Notes: generated from the sequence alone by a model not told the origin. Counted from the stretch's first letter, positions 52,566-61,939 are shown. The stretch: DNA of 64,000 nt from Alphaproteobacteria bacterium (GCA_028277405.1 JANQGH010000030.1:1-64000), one strand, 5' to 3'. Program-made: numbers and translations.

Positions 52566-54142
52566 TTCCCGCCCTGTTGCACCAGACCTGGAAGACGGAC
52601 CGTATCCCCGAGCGGTTTCGCGCCTACGAGCAAAGCTGGGCGCGGCACAACCCGCGACTTGAACGCAGGCTCTGGACCGACCGCATGCTGCTGGAGTTCG
52701 TTGCCGAGCACTACCCGTCCTTGTTGCCGACCTATTGCGGCTACAAAAACGGCGTCATGCGTGCGGACGCAGCGCGCTACATGCTGCTGCATCATTTCGG
52801 CGGCATCTACGCCGACATCGACTGCGAATGCGTGACTCCGCTCGATCCGCTCTTGGCCGAGGATCGCGTTGTTCTCTGCCGCGAACCGGACCTGCATGCC
52901 AAGGATCACGAGGCGGCCCGTCACCTGCCCTATCTGTTGTTCAACGGCGCCATGGCGAGCCCGCCGGGGCATCCCTTTTGGCGCGCCGTGCTCGACCTGC
53001 TGCCGCGCCTGGCCGACAACAAGTCGGTGTTGGACGCCACCGGCCCCTGCCTGCTGACATCCGCCCAGCTTGCCTACCCCAGGCAGTCGGAACTTGCCGT
53101 CCACTCGCCATCGCTGTTCTGTCCGCTGGATCGCGACGGCAAGACCGAGGCGTCAGATCGCGACCAACCGGCGGACCCGACCTACATGGTCCATCACTGG
53201 GCCGGCACCTGGTACAAGGTCGGCGACAGGATATCGCTTTGGCGCAGGCTTCGCCGCCGCTTCTACAAACTGCGCCACATGGCGACCCGGGGGCCGGTAT
53301 TGCGGTACAAAGAGGCGCTGGCCGCCATCGACCCCGCGTGCCTGACGCGGCCGCCACCTAAGGGCGACAAAGTGGCGATCCTGGTACCGCTGCGGGACGC
53401 CGCCGACCTGATCCAGCCTTTTCTGGATACGCTGGACGGGCTCGATTATCCGAAGGACCGGATAAAGCTCGTTTTCTGCGAAGGGGACAGCCGCGACGAC
53501 AGTTGGCAACGGCTGCGGCAGGCCGTCGTGCCCTTGGAGGGCCGATACCGCGACATCACGCTGCTGCAAAAGCCGCTGGGAAACAAGATCGGCCGAGACC
53601 GGCGCACGGCCCGCAATGTGCAGCGCGCCCGGCGCGGTGGGCTGGCGAAGGTGCGCAACCACCTGATCCGCCAGGGATTGGACGAGACGGATGACTGGGC
53701 CCTTTGGCTGGATATTGATGTCTGGCGCTTTCCGCCCCACGTCCTGAACGCGCTGATCGCCAGCGGCCGGCGCATCGTGACGCCCAACTGCGTGACCCGG
53801 CCCGGCGGACCAAGCTTCGATATGAACAGCTTCGTGTCACTGCCTTTCATGGAGGACGATCGCTACTGGAAGGCGCACAAGCATGGCCTGTTCCAGCCCA
53901 ACCGCTACTACGCCGAACGGCTGTACCTCAGCGATCTTCGGCACCGGCCCTTGGTGGATCTGCACGGCGTGGGTGGCACCATGCTTTTGGTCGATGCCAG
54001 CCTGCATCGCGCCGGCCTTCAGTTTCCGGAGCGGCCCTACCGCAACCTGATAGAGACCGAGGCTTTCGGGGTTCTGGCCCGCGATCTCGGCGTCATTCCG
54101 GCCGGATTGCCGCAGGTCGAAATCCTGCACGTGCCCTGGTAG
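52562..54142 (+). CDS. bifunctional glycosyltransferase (GT32 + Anp1/GT62-like)
   Basis: The first half (1-250) is a GT32 / capsular polysaccharide type enzyme: IPALLHQTWKTDRIPE, then RADAARYMLLHHFGGIYADID with DxD at 85-87. The second half (about 268-526) matches the Anp1 (GT62) fold, with VAILVPLRDAADLIQPFLD, VFCEGDSRDDSW and the DxD at 384-386 in LWLDID. GT62 is best known from fungal mannan synthesis, so this fusion is notable. It overlaps the previous gene and is the last of the three-gene operon. Confidence 0.85.
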   Translation: MIPALLHQTWKTDRIPERFRAYEQSWARHNPRLERRLWTDRMLLEFVAEHYPSLLPTYCGYKNGVMRADAARYMLLHHFGGIYADIDCECVTPLDPLLAEDRVVLCREPDLHAKDHEAARHLPYLLFNGAMASPPGHPFWRAVLDLLPRLADNKSVLDATGPCLLTSAQLAYPRQSELAVHSPSLFCPLDRDGKTEASDRDQPADPTYMVHHWAGTWYKVGDRISLWRRLRRRFYKLRHMATRGPVLRYKEALAAIDPACLTRPPPKGDKVAILVPLRDAADLIQPFLDTLDGLDYPKDRIKLVFCEGDSRDDSWQRLRQAVVPLEGRYRDITLLQKPLGNKIGRDRRTARNVQRARRGGLAKVRNHLIRQGLDETDDWALWLDIDVWRFPPHVLNALIASGRRIVTPNCVTRPGGPSFDMNSFVSLPFMEDDRYWKAHKHGLFQPNRYYAERLYLSDLRHRPLVDLHGVGGTMLLVDASLHRAGLQFPERPYRNLIETEAFGVLARDLGVIPAGLPQVEILHVPW

Positions 54143-54163
54143 CGGCCGCCGCGCTGCCGGCCA

Positions 54164-54616
54164 CTAATGCGACGAGGCGTAGTATTCGAACACTTGCGCC
54201 GCCGTCATGTCCTTGGTTTTGTTCGAAAATGCGTAGTAGTCCGGCTTCTCGTCGATGAAGACCTGACTGTCAAACGAGAAGCCATCAATGTCGTCGAACA
54301 GACCTGCCAGCATGATGTAGCTCTGGCCCTGCTTGATCCGATAAAACAGGTTCGAGCCACACTTGGTGCAAAAGCCGCGCTCGGCCCAGGGCGACGAATC
54401 GAAGACGGCGATGCTGTCCTCGCCTTCGAACGCGACATCCGTGCCGCAGTCGATGGCCATCAGCGGCCCGCCTGACCAACGACGGCACATGCTGCAATGG
54501 CAGGCGCCGACATGGGTCTGGTCGCCGCCGATCGACACCTTGACCGCGCCGCATAGGCAATGGCCTTGCCGTCGCGCGCCCTCCGTCTTTGCCTCCTGCT
54601 TGTCCTCGTCAGCCAT
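54164..54616 (-). CDS. GFA family protein (glutathione-dependent formaldehyde-activating fold)
   Basis: The protein has the zinc-binding GFA pattern: HCLCGAVKV, ACHCSMCRRWSGGP, then CTKCGSNLFYR. Family members bind zinc; many are not formaldehyde enzymes. The ATG at 54616 gives 150 residues, following MADEDKQ which precedes the domain. It is divergent from the secreted hydrolase gene; 191 nt lie between them. Confidence 0.9.
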   Translation of the reverse strand: MADEDKQEAKTEGARRQGHCLCGAVKVSIGGDQTHVGACHCSMCRRWSGGPLMAIDCGTDVAFEGEDSIAVFDSSPWAERGFCTKCGSNLFYRIKQGQSYIMLAGLFDDIDGFSFDSQVFIDEKPDYYAFSNKTKDMTAAQVFEYYASSH

Positions 54617-54807
54617 CTGTTTGTCTCCCAAACCGGTGAATGTGAGCGTTGCGGCAGCGTAGGCGGCGACACTGCCGACGGTTTTGATAGCCGTCAACGC
54701 CGGCCTTGCGCCGGTCCTGGCGCAACCCTTTGTCGCAACTGTTGCCGACCACGTGGCGATCCCGCACACTTCGGCCTTCCTGAAGCCTCGCCCGGAGACC
54801 GCGCAAC

Positions 54808-55752
54808 ATGCTCACCCGTTTGTCCATCACCGCCCTTGTCGCCGCCCTTCTAGCGGTTCCGGGCCTGGCCTCGGCACAGGGCAGTCCGGCGCTCGACTCG
54901 GCACGGCAGGAACTAGCGTCGGCGCCGGCCGGTCCCTATGACGAGAGCGTCGTGATCTTCGAGGTCGAGGGCGACAATGTGGTCGGCACGCTGGCCCTGC
55001 CGGAGACCGATGCGCCACCGCCGGTGGCCCTGCTGCTGCACGGTTTTTCCGGCAACCGCGACGAACTGCCGGTGACCGACACGGAGGAAGGCGTGTTCCA
55101 GCGCACCGCCCGCCTGTTGGCCGAGCGCGGCATCGCCAGCCTGCGCATCGATTTCCGCGGCTCCGGCGACAGCGACGGCGCCTGGGAGGACACGACCTTC
55201 ACCCGCCAGATCACCGACGCGATGGCCGCCATCGACCTTCTGGCCGGCCATGAGGCCGTCGATGGCGACCGCATCGGCTTGGTGGGCTGGAGCCAGGGCG
55301 GGCTGGTCGCCGCCACGGCGGCCCAGCACCCGTCGGTCGCCTCCACCGTGCTGTGGGCGCCGGCCGCGACACCGGCCGCAAACTTCACCTTCCTGCTCGG
55401 CCCCGAAGCGATCACCGAGGGCCTGGCCGCCGGCGACGAGATCGTGACGGCCGAGCTGCCCTGGGGCGCCACCACCAACCTGCGCGGCGGCTTTTTCGAA
55501 GAGCTGTTCGTGGTCAACCCGGTCGCCGAAATCGCGGCCTATGACGGCCCGCTCCTGGTCATCGTCGGCTCCCGCGACACGGTCGTCTTCCCCCAGCCCC
55601 AATCCGGCGCCCAGTTCCTGCGCTATCATGATGGTCCCGAAGAGCTGTTGTTGCTGGACACCGACCATGTCTGGGACGCCTTCACCGGCCCCGACATGGT
55701 CGACCAGATGGCGTTCTGGACCGGGGCCTGGTTGGGCATGACGATGGATTAG
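54808..55752 (+). CDS. secreted alpha/beta hydrolase
   Basis: A signal peptide (1-23, ending in ASAQ) leads to an alpha/beta hydrolase with VALLLHGFSGNRDE at the oxyanion region, the elbow VGWSQGG with Ser162, and a C-terminal DTDHVWD with the His. It resembles periplasmic esterases or acyl peptidases. The substrate is unknown. The gene ends 49 nt before the convergent STAND gene stop, where the base composition changes. Confidence 0.9.
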   Translation: MLTRLSITALVAALLAVPGLASAQGSPALDSARQELASAPAGPYDESVVIFEVEGDNVVGTLALPETDAPPPVALLLHGFSGNRDELPVTDTEEGVFQRTARLLAERGIASLRIDFRGSGDSDGAWEDTTFTRQITDAMAAIDLLAGHEAVDGDRIGLVGWSQGGLVAATAAQHPSVASTVLWAPAATPAANFTFLLGPEAITEGLAAGDEIVTAELPWGATTNLRGGFFEELFVVNPVAEIAAYDGPLLVIVGSRDTVVFPQPQSGAQFLRYHDGPEELLLLDTDHVWDAFTGPDMVDQMAFWTGAWLGMTMD

Positions 55753-55801
55753 AGGCCAGACCGTCCGGCGCGACGTACTCAAGATCAATAAAATGAAGGG
55801 C

Positions 55802-58800
55802 TCATTCAAACGACTCTTCGTGGCTGATTTCCATCTCATGCGCCCAACGCATCCGATCATCAAGTTCAGCATTCAATCGGCGTAACCAGCGCTGCACCTC
55901 GCGGTCTGGATGGTCCGACAGCTTACTGAGCAACCCCCTCCGCTTTTCGAGAATCAGTGCGAGCGAGCCGCTCCAGCCAGAGGACGGCACGACGTCACTG
56001 CATTCGCTGAGAAAGCTGCCCCTGTGAGGCGTTTTGTCCAAAACCTCCAAAAACAGTGGGGAGATGTCTTTGCTCTCATCGCTCGCATCTCCCGAGAAGA
56101 TCGGAAGCACGCTGCCAAGCAGCGCATACCTCTTCGCCGGCTCTTTGTCGGCCCAAGCGCACAAAACGCTTGAGTCCAAGCGCTCGAGAGGCGATTGCCC
56201 ACCAACGCCGGACCTGACGAGACTAAGGGCTCTCCCCGTGGCCTGGCTCAGTAGAAAGCAATCGAGGGCCACTTCCGGCTGCGCGAGAAACAGTGCTTGA
56301 ATCAGCCTTTGGTTACAATACTTGGACGCTCGATGATCATTGTACGCACTTCTGAGCCGTTCGCACACGACAGCGGCATCTTCAGCGGCCTCGGGGCCCG
56401 ATAGGCAATACTCAGCGACCTTGCCGATCTCATAATCGTGCATGACCTCCATTTCGGCGATTTCGGCACGCTTCAGCAGTTCCCGTCCAAACGAAACAAC
56501 ATTGGCTGCGATTGTTTTTTCGGCGTTAAAAGCGAAATGCAAATAGTGATGCAGTACAGACAGTGCCACGGTGGCTCCGTTCTCTAGGTCGGCGACCGCG
56601 CGTAGCATCTCGGCAAATGGCTCGCTCGGCGCTTCTTTGACAGCGCCACCCAAAGAAAGCCAGGAGAAGGCTGACGCCGCGATCGATCTCGCTCTCGCAG
56701 CGGATGCGAGGCGCAAGAGACCCTCTTCGTCAATCGCTATCTGAACCTGCAAATAGGGAAGTAAATGCGCAAGATCAGTATTGCCTGCCACAGAAGTCAG
56801 TCGAGATGAGGCGAATTCTGAGTCAATTTCCTGCGCCTCACGAAGCAAGCCACCAAGCACCGTTGGATTGCGTGCCTCCGGTTGAGCTGTGAGATAAACG
56901 CCGACCACATTGGCCCACAATTCGCCAAGATCTTCTGCGCCCAGAGCAAGACCACGACCGAATTCGTGCGCTCGCGAGGACCGATCTTGCGCGATGACCT
57001 CGGTCAAGAACTCCGTGAGAAGCGAGCGATCCTCAACCATCGCTCTGCCAATTTCAATGGCCCGTTGCGAAGCCCGATTCCATGCGCCGGAGACATCTTT
57101 GCCGTCAACGAAGTCTACTACTTCATATCCGCCAGTGGGCCGCGAAAGAACGTAGGCGCGCGCTTGATCGATCAGGTCGATCGGCTTTAGTCGGTCGATG
57201 ATGGCGAGTAATCGAGCGCGGACATCTTCTGGCATGTGCTGGCCGTCGAAGCTTAGCGTGGCTCGAAAGGCGATCCAACCGTCGATCCAGCCACCGTCCT
57301 CGGCAATGCAAATACCTGCCTTTTCCAGCGTCTCGTGGCAGCCCCCATACTTCCACAAACCGCGCACGCTGCGCGCCAATATCGAGGCGCCGTCCGGCAC
57401 CTCATCCCGTAGTTCCAAAACCAGATCAATCGCACCATTGTACCAATCAAAGGCATCGCCATAGGTCGAAGGGTGCCAACCAAAATCGCGTGGTCTGGCC
57501 CCAAAACCGAGGCTCGCAGCAGACGAAAACAGTGATGTTGCCAAAAGCGCCTCAAGAGCAACGGCACCGACGCGCTGTTGATCTGGGTCATCGCTGGTAC
57601 AGAGCGAACGAACAACTTCACGCCGCTGTGCAGCGCTCGCATGGGTGCCGGAAAGATAGAGATGAAACAGCTGCTCAAATCGCGGTCTCGTGGAGTTGAC
57701 ATTATGCCCTGGAGGCTCCGCCGCGACGAAGCAGGCGAGCAGGTTAGTTGCCAACACGAATGTCGATGACTCATAGGCAAGCGAAGCAAGTAGCTCGGTC
57801 CATTGCCCGCGCGAGCCGTTCGACACAGCACGAATGGAGGATCCATCGGCGCCACCGAGTGCTTCAGCGAGCAGATCGAGGACGGAGTTGGGCGCCACTG
57901 GAGCAATGTTGCCAAGAATGGAGAGACCTAACTCTCCACTCGACAAAAGGTCGCCAAGGGGGCCATCAGCCCTAAGCCAACGGTCGACAGCGTCTTGAGC
58001 TGCACCGCTGGTATGCAGAAAGCCGAGCCTTCGTGAAATCGATCTGAGCATTCGGAATGGCAAGGACGCACAAAAGCGATCGAACGCGCCAGGCGGAATC
58101 TTCTCGACAGCTTCCGCAGCCAGCCAATTGGCGATCGCTTGAGGCAACAAGGCGCGCCAACGCCCTCGCGACTGGATTATGCGGCGACGGCGTAACTCGC
58201 CAATGGAGCCGAATAGATCCAGCACGCTTCGCTCGGCAAACGCTGCCAGACGTGCCAGCTCACTATCTGGAGCTTCGTTCTCGCCGTCGAATGAATACAG
58301 CAGCGCAAGAAATTCAGCATCGCGCAGCAGCTGCCGGTCAGGCTCGTTGCGCTGATGGAAGATCCGTTCGAAGAGGTGGCGATCACGAAGCTCACCGAGT
58401 GTTTCGCCATGCTTCAGCGTCTGCGCAAGCGCCCGTGCAATCCGAAAGTTACCATCGCTGAACGCTGCGATGCGATGGCGATCGACTTGCGAGACGTACT
58501 CAAACTCACGCTTGAGCCAATCCTCGATCAACTGAACTGGCGCGCTGGTTAAGCGAAATACTTCGGTACTTTCAGGCTCGTCATCTCTCACGTCGTATTC
58601 GACGGTGATCAGGCTGACCTTGCTCCGAGCTGCCGAACAGATCTTCGCAAGCTGCGAGTGCGTGGTGGGATTGCAGTTATCGACAACAAGGATAGCCCGC
58701 GCACCGGCGTCAACCAACCTTTGAGCCATCGCGCGCGCCGATGGAACAGTATCGTCGGCGAAGTCAGCATAGACCGAGATCGCCGGCTCAAGAGCGTTCT

Positions 58801-59578
58801 CTCCCACGTCATTCTCAAACAGCGCATCTACAAGGCGCGTCTTGCCCACTCCAGACGTGCCGACAAGCCGCACACACTGGCGGGGCTCGTTGAGCAATCC
58901 TCGAAGGCGATTGATGCCATCCAGGACTTCAAGCCCCGATCGATCACCTGACGTTTCATGAATGAGACAGCTGGCGTCGTCGACGAGGTACTTGGCGCCT
59001 CTTCGTGTCCCAGAACCGAACCACTCACCTATCGGGCGCCAACCAGACAGCTCGCCGGCAACCTTGCCTCTCAGCCAAGCTACGACGCCCGGGTAAATGT
59101 TGGACCAGTTGGCCAGTCGCTCGCGGTCGTAAAAGTCGACGAGCAACCTACTAGCACTCTTATGGCCGGCAAGAGCGTCCTTCATTGCCTGCTTACGGTC
59201 GCCCAAGGGCGTGTCCGCGACCGAACCTTTTGCGGATGCAATGATGTATGCGCCTCCAGCTTCAGCTAGATCAGCGATAGTGCTTCGAAGGACGCCCTTG
59301 GGTCGCATCTCATCGCGGATGGCCTGGCGCGGCATGTCAGGCTTCTTGACCTGAAAACCTGTCTTAGGGCGAGGCACGAAATCCGGGCGGACCAAGGGAC
59401 CTTCACAGTCCACCCTCACATCAATGCCGCCATCCTTAGCTTCTTGAAGGCCGCCCGCTGTAATTGCAGACTGAGGAAGACCTCGGTCGGCGAACTCAGC
59501 CAACGCCAGGCGTGCGACCAAGGTTCGGAGGTCGGCATCGTCCAATCTTTGAATGTCATCACCAGTGATGTCGAACAT
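55802..59578 (-). CDS. Mrr-like nuclease fused to STAND NTPase and helical region, candidate antiphage sensor
   Basis: The 1258-residue protein starts with a PD-(D/E)xK-like domain: QEAKDGGIDVRVD (D49, D53) and GFQVKKPDMP (Q76, K78), as in Mrr-type restriction nucleases. A P-loop NTPase follows with Walker A GTSGVGKT (240-247) and Walker B AILVVDN (D300). The C-terminal about 750 residues look like long alpha-helical repeats, which in STAND proteins sense the ligand. The order nuclease-NTPase-helical sensor matches Avs-like defence proteins. Its base composition is lower in G+C than its neighbours (for example 28 of 60 bases at 56461-56520 against 46 of 60 at 55261-55320), so transfer is likely. 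No accessory gene is adjacent. Confidence 0.82.
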   Translation of the reverse strand: MFDITGDDIQRLDDADLRTLVARLALAEFADRGLPQSAITAGGLQEAKDGGIDVRVDCEGPLVRPDFVPRPKTGFQVKKPDMPRQAIRDEMRPKGVLRSTIADLAEAGGAYIIASAKGSVADTPLGDRKQAMKDALAGHKSASRLLVDFYDRERLANWSNIYPGVVAWLRGKVAGELSGWRPIGEWFGSGTRRGAKYLVDDASCLIHETSGDRSGLEVLDGINRLRGLLNEPRQCVRLVGTSGVGKTRLVDALFENDVGENALEPAISVYADFADDTVPSARAMAQRLVDAGARAILVVDNCNPTTHSQLAKICSAARSKVSLITVEYDVRDDEPESTEVFRLTSAPVQLIEDWLKREFEYVSQVDRHRIAAFSDGNFRIARALAQTLKHGETLGELRDRHLFERIFHQRNEPDRQLLRDAEFLALLYSFDGENEAPDSELARLAAFAERSVLDLFGSIGELRRRRIIQSRGRWRALLPQAIANWLAAEAVEKIPPGAFDRFCASLPFRMLRSISRRLGFLHTSGAAQDAVDRWLRADGPLGDLLSSGELGLSILGNIAPVAPNSVLDLLAEALGGADGSSIRAVSNGSRGQWTELLASLAYESSTFVLATNLLACFVAAEPPGHNVNSTRPRFEQLFHLYLSGTHASAAQRREVVRSLCTSDDPDQQRVGAVALEALLATSLFSSAASLGFGARPRDFGWHPSTYGDAFDWYNGAIDLVLELRDEVPDGASILARSVRGLWKYGGCHETLEKAGICIAEDGGWIDGWIAFRATLSFDGQHMPEDVRARLLAIIDRLKPIDLIDQARAYVLSRPTGGYEVVDFVDGKDVSGAWNRASQRAIEIGRAMVEDRSLLTEFLTEVIAQDRSSRAHEFGRGLALGAEDLGELWANVVGVYLTAQPEARNPTVLGGLLREAQEIDSEFASSRLTSVAGNTDLAHLLPYLQVQIAIDEEGLLRLASAARARSIAASAFSWLSLGGAVKEAPSEPFAEMLRAVADLENGATVALSVLHHYLHFAFNAEKTIAANVVSFGRELLKRAEIAEMEVMHDYEIGKVAEYCLSGPEAAEDAAVVCERLRSAYNDHRASKYCNQRLIQALFLAQPEVALDCFLLSQATGRALSLVRSGVGGQSPLERLDSSVLCAWADKEPAKRYALLGSVLPIFSGDASDESKDISPLFLEVLDKTPHRGSFLSECSDVVPSSGWSGSLALILEKRRGLLSKLSDHPDREVQRWLRRLNAELDDRMRWAHEMEISHEESFE

Positions 59579-59861
59579 GAGAACGACCGTAGATTCAGCG
59601 GCAGCGATATCGTAGCCAAGGAAGCGACGCCATCGTCGGTTTTGCAGCTAGAAAAGCGGTGTGCAGGCCGTTTGTGTCCATTGAGAACGGGAACACAACC
59701 CCTTCCAAACTGCGAGACAAGCTAGATGGACATGTATTGGGCTGGCGCGGGGTTTTGGCTGTCCGTAGAGAACGCCTTTGCCGTATGCAAGTTCGCGTGT
59801 GTTCACGTTCCTTCTGCTGATTGCCACTCGATACTCGTCGCTTTGTGCGGACTCTGTTCGC
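59579..59861. other. low-G+C gap between the STAND gene and DUF3095
   Basis: The 283 nt hold the promoter side of the STAND gene and nothing I can call a gene with confidence. A 75-codon minus-strand frame at 59648-59875 overlaps the DUF3095 stop, but it has no recognisable homology. No tRNA, integrase remnant or clear direct repeat marks an insertion edge. Confidence 0.5.
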
Positions 59862-61031
59862 TCATAGATCGCCATCCCCCTCCCGCATCTGCTTGGCCGC
59901 CAGGGCGTAGCCGCCGGCGGCGCCGTCGACGAAATGCATGTGGTTTGAGGTTGTTGCCGAGGGCACGACGCAGGTCATCAGGGCGCTGTCCTGCATGTGC
60001 AGGCCATAGCGCAGAACATTCTCGCGCCTGGCGGCGTCCAGGATGTCCCGCAGCCTTGCGATCGTCTCGGCGGAACAGTCCACTGTCATCATCAGCCCGT
60101 CGTCGAACTTGCGGTAGTCGGTGTTGGCGGCGATTTCTCGGCGATATCGGTTCGGATCGAAGCCGCCGATGCGCAGGCCGAGCTTGAAGACGAGCCAGCT
60201 GATGCCGTTGATCAATCGCAGGTTAAGTCGGCGACGGAACAGGGACTGGCCGCGTCGGGCGACCCGAGACTGCAGAGCGGCCGCCCCCGACGGCCAGCCG
60301 ACATCCGGGCCTTGCACGGGCACCGGATTTGACGCGCCTGTGCCTTCCAGCAGAACAACGACCTCCGCGACGATCGCGGCGAAGCGTTCGCGGCTGGCAT
60401 CGGGCAAGGGCTTGACGATCAACGATGCGATCTTGCCGCGCCGTGCGTTGATCGGGCCCCATTGGCAGGAGAGGCCGGTCAAGTTCGGCTCCTGCTCCGT
60501 CCCCGCCGGCGGGCTTTGGATATCGCCGGCCTTCAACCGCCGCTCCACCCATCCCAAGCCACCGCCGGTGAACATGGCGTAGCGCACATCGTCTGAGGCG
60601 GACCAGAAGGCCACGGACACGTCGAGACCGGCGGCACGCACCTCATCGACCGCGACCATGCCGACCCGCAGGCGCAGACCGAGGTCGCGTTCCGCCCAGA
60701 ACGCGACGCGACGCATAGCCTCGGCGGCGATATCGGCCTGATCCGGCGGCACCGCGAAATGGGCCCCGTCCCCACCGAACGCGAACACGGGCAAAGCACC
60801 ACCGAGGGCATTCGACACCGCGCTGATCGTCGCGGCGCCGGCCAGGTTCACGGCCTTGTAGCGGCCGTCCTCGATCGCGCCGGTCGAGTTCACGACATCG
60901 GAAACGCCGACACACCAGTCGCCCGGCACGGGGGCGTAGTTGGACGGATCGGCCACCTGCGCGAAGTCCTGCAAAACAGGAACCGTATCCAGCCAAACGT
61001 CGCCCACAGCCTGTCGCCTTTGGTCCAGCAA
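59862..61031 (-). CDS. DUF3095 family protein, nucleotidyl-cyclase-like
   Basis: The family core is YAPVPGDWCVGVSDVVNSTGAIEDGRYKAVN and FAFGGDGAHFAVP. The VSDVVNST (D45) and GGDGA (D88) segments resemble the two metal-binding Asp motifs of class III adenylyl/guanylyl cyclases, so it may be a cyclase or a relative. The rest has DUF3095-specific blocks (LTGLSCQWGPINARRGKIASLIV, KFDDGLMMTVDCS). The track start at 61031 is TTG; a GTG at 61007 is an alternative. It is the first normal-composition gene after the STAND gene. Confidence 0.85.
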   Translation of the reverse strand: MLDQRRQAVGDVWLDTVPVLQDFAQVADPSNYAPVPGDWCVGVSDVVNSTGAIEDGRYKAVNLAGAATISAVSNALGGALPVFAFGGDGAHFAVPPDQADIAAEAMRRVAFWAERDLGLRLRVGMVAVDEVRAAGLDVSVAFWSASDDVRYAMFTGGGLGWVERRLKAGDIQSPPAGTEQEPNLTGLSCQWGPINARRGKIASLIVKPLPDASRERFAAIVAEVVVLLEGTGASNPVPVQGPDVGWPSGAAALQSRVARRGQSLFRRRLNLRLINGISWLVFKLGLRIGGFDPNRYRREIAANTDYRKFDDGLMMTVDCSAETIARLRDILDAARRENVLRYGLHMQDSALMTCVVPSATTSNHMHFVDGAAGGYALAAKQMREGDGDL

Positions 61032-61270
61032 ATCGATCAGCCTGGGCAGATCACATCGGAAGTGCGGTCACGCATTCCGTCATCGCGGGGTTTCGGAAGG
61101 GACGGCACGATGCAACGGTTGGTTCCTCGCAGCCACTTGGCACTCAACAAGATGGGCCACAAGCTACCATAGCGAACTGCGATCGTTCGCCACTTTTCCA
61201 ACCCCTGGGTTGAGATTGCGTCTGCAATGCACGGAGACCAAGTCCGGATTTCGCGCAGGTGGCGGGCGGT

Positions 61271-61939
61271 CTAGCCCTCGCGCTCGTCCCGTTGCGCACC
61301 GGGAACGGCAGGCATGGTCGGCGCCTCCAGACCAGCCCGATCAAGCACCAGGTCGATAAACGCGCGGGTTTCGGCAAAGGGCGGGACGCCGCCATACCGG
61401 GCGACCCGGCCCGGGCCCGCGTTGTAGGCGGCCAGCGCGAGATCGACGTCGCCGAAATAGGCGAGTTGCATCGTCAGATACCGTGCCGCGCCGTGCAGAT
61501 TCGAGACCGGCTCGAACGGATCGGCAACGCCCAGATCCGCAGCGGTTTCCGGCATGAGCTGCCCTAGCCCGATCGCGCCGGCCGATGACACGGCGTGCGG
61601 GTTGAAGCCGCTTTCGACACCGATCAGCGCGGAGAACAGGCGCACGAATTCCGGCCGGTCCAACCCCGCCACGCGGACGCCTCGGGCGCCCGCATGATCC
61701 TGCGCCACCGCTTCGGCGAGACGGCGGTATTCGGACCGCGGCCCAACCGGTCCGCGCGGGGCGGCTGGAACGGCTTGGCGCTGTTCCGTCCAATCGCGGA
61801 ACGATTGAGTGCCGCTCTCGACAGTGCCGAGAACCGGCAAATTGCCGATCACGGCGCCCGCCGCCACGCAGCAGCCGACAAGGGACGCCGTGAACCCCTC
61901 GCCCAGGGCTTTGCTGACGAGAATCCAGAATTTGACCAT
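61271..61939 (-). CDS. lytic transglycosylase (SLT domain)
   Basis: The 222-residue protein has one N-terminal hydrophobic segment (a signal or anchor) and an SLT domain with the catalytic Glu109 (LIGVESGFNPHAVS), GLGQLMP (124-130) and the ALAAYNAGPGRVARYGG end. It would cleave peptidoglycan between MurNAc and GlcNAc. It is similar to VirB1-type enzymes in size and motifs, but no secretion genes are near. Confidence 0.92.
   Translation of the reverse strand: MVKFWILVSKALGEGFTASLVGCCVAAGAVIGNLPVLGTVESGTQSFRDWTEQRQAVPAAPRGPVGPRSEYRRLAEAVAQDHAGARGVRVAGLDRPEFVRLFSALIGVESGFNPHAVSSAGAIGLGQLMPETAADLGVADPFEPVSNLHGAARYLTMQLAYFGDVDLALAAYNAGPGRVARYGGVPPFAETRAFIDLVLDRAGLEAPTMPAVPGAQRDEREG

Noticed and set aside
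59648..59875. A 75-codon minus-strand frame beside the STAND gene
   Set aside because: It overlaps the DUF3095 stop, has no ribosome site or recognisable homology, and may only be a chance frame or a remnant.
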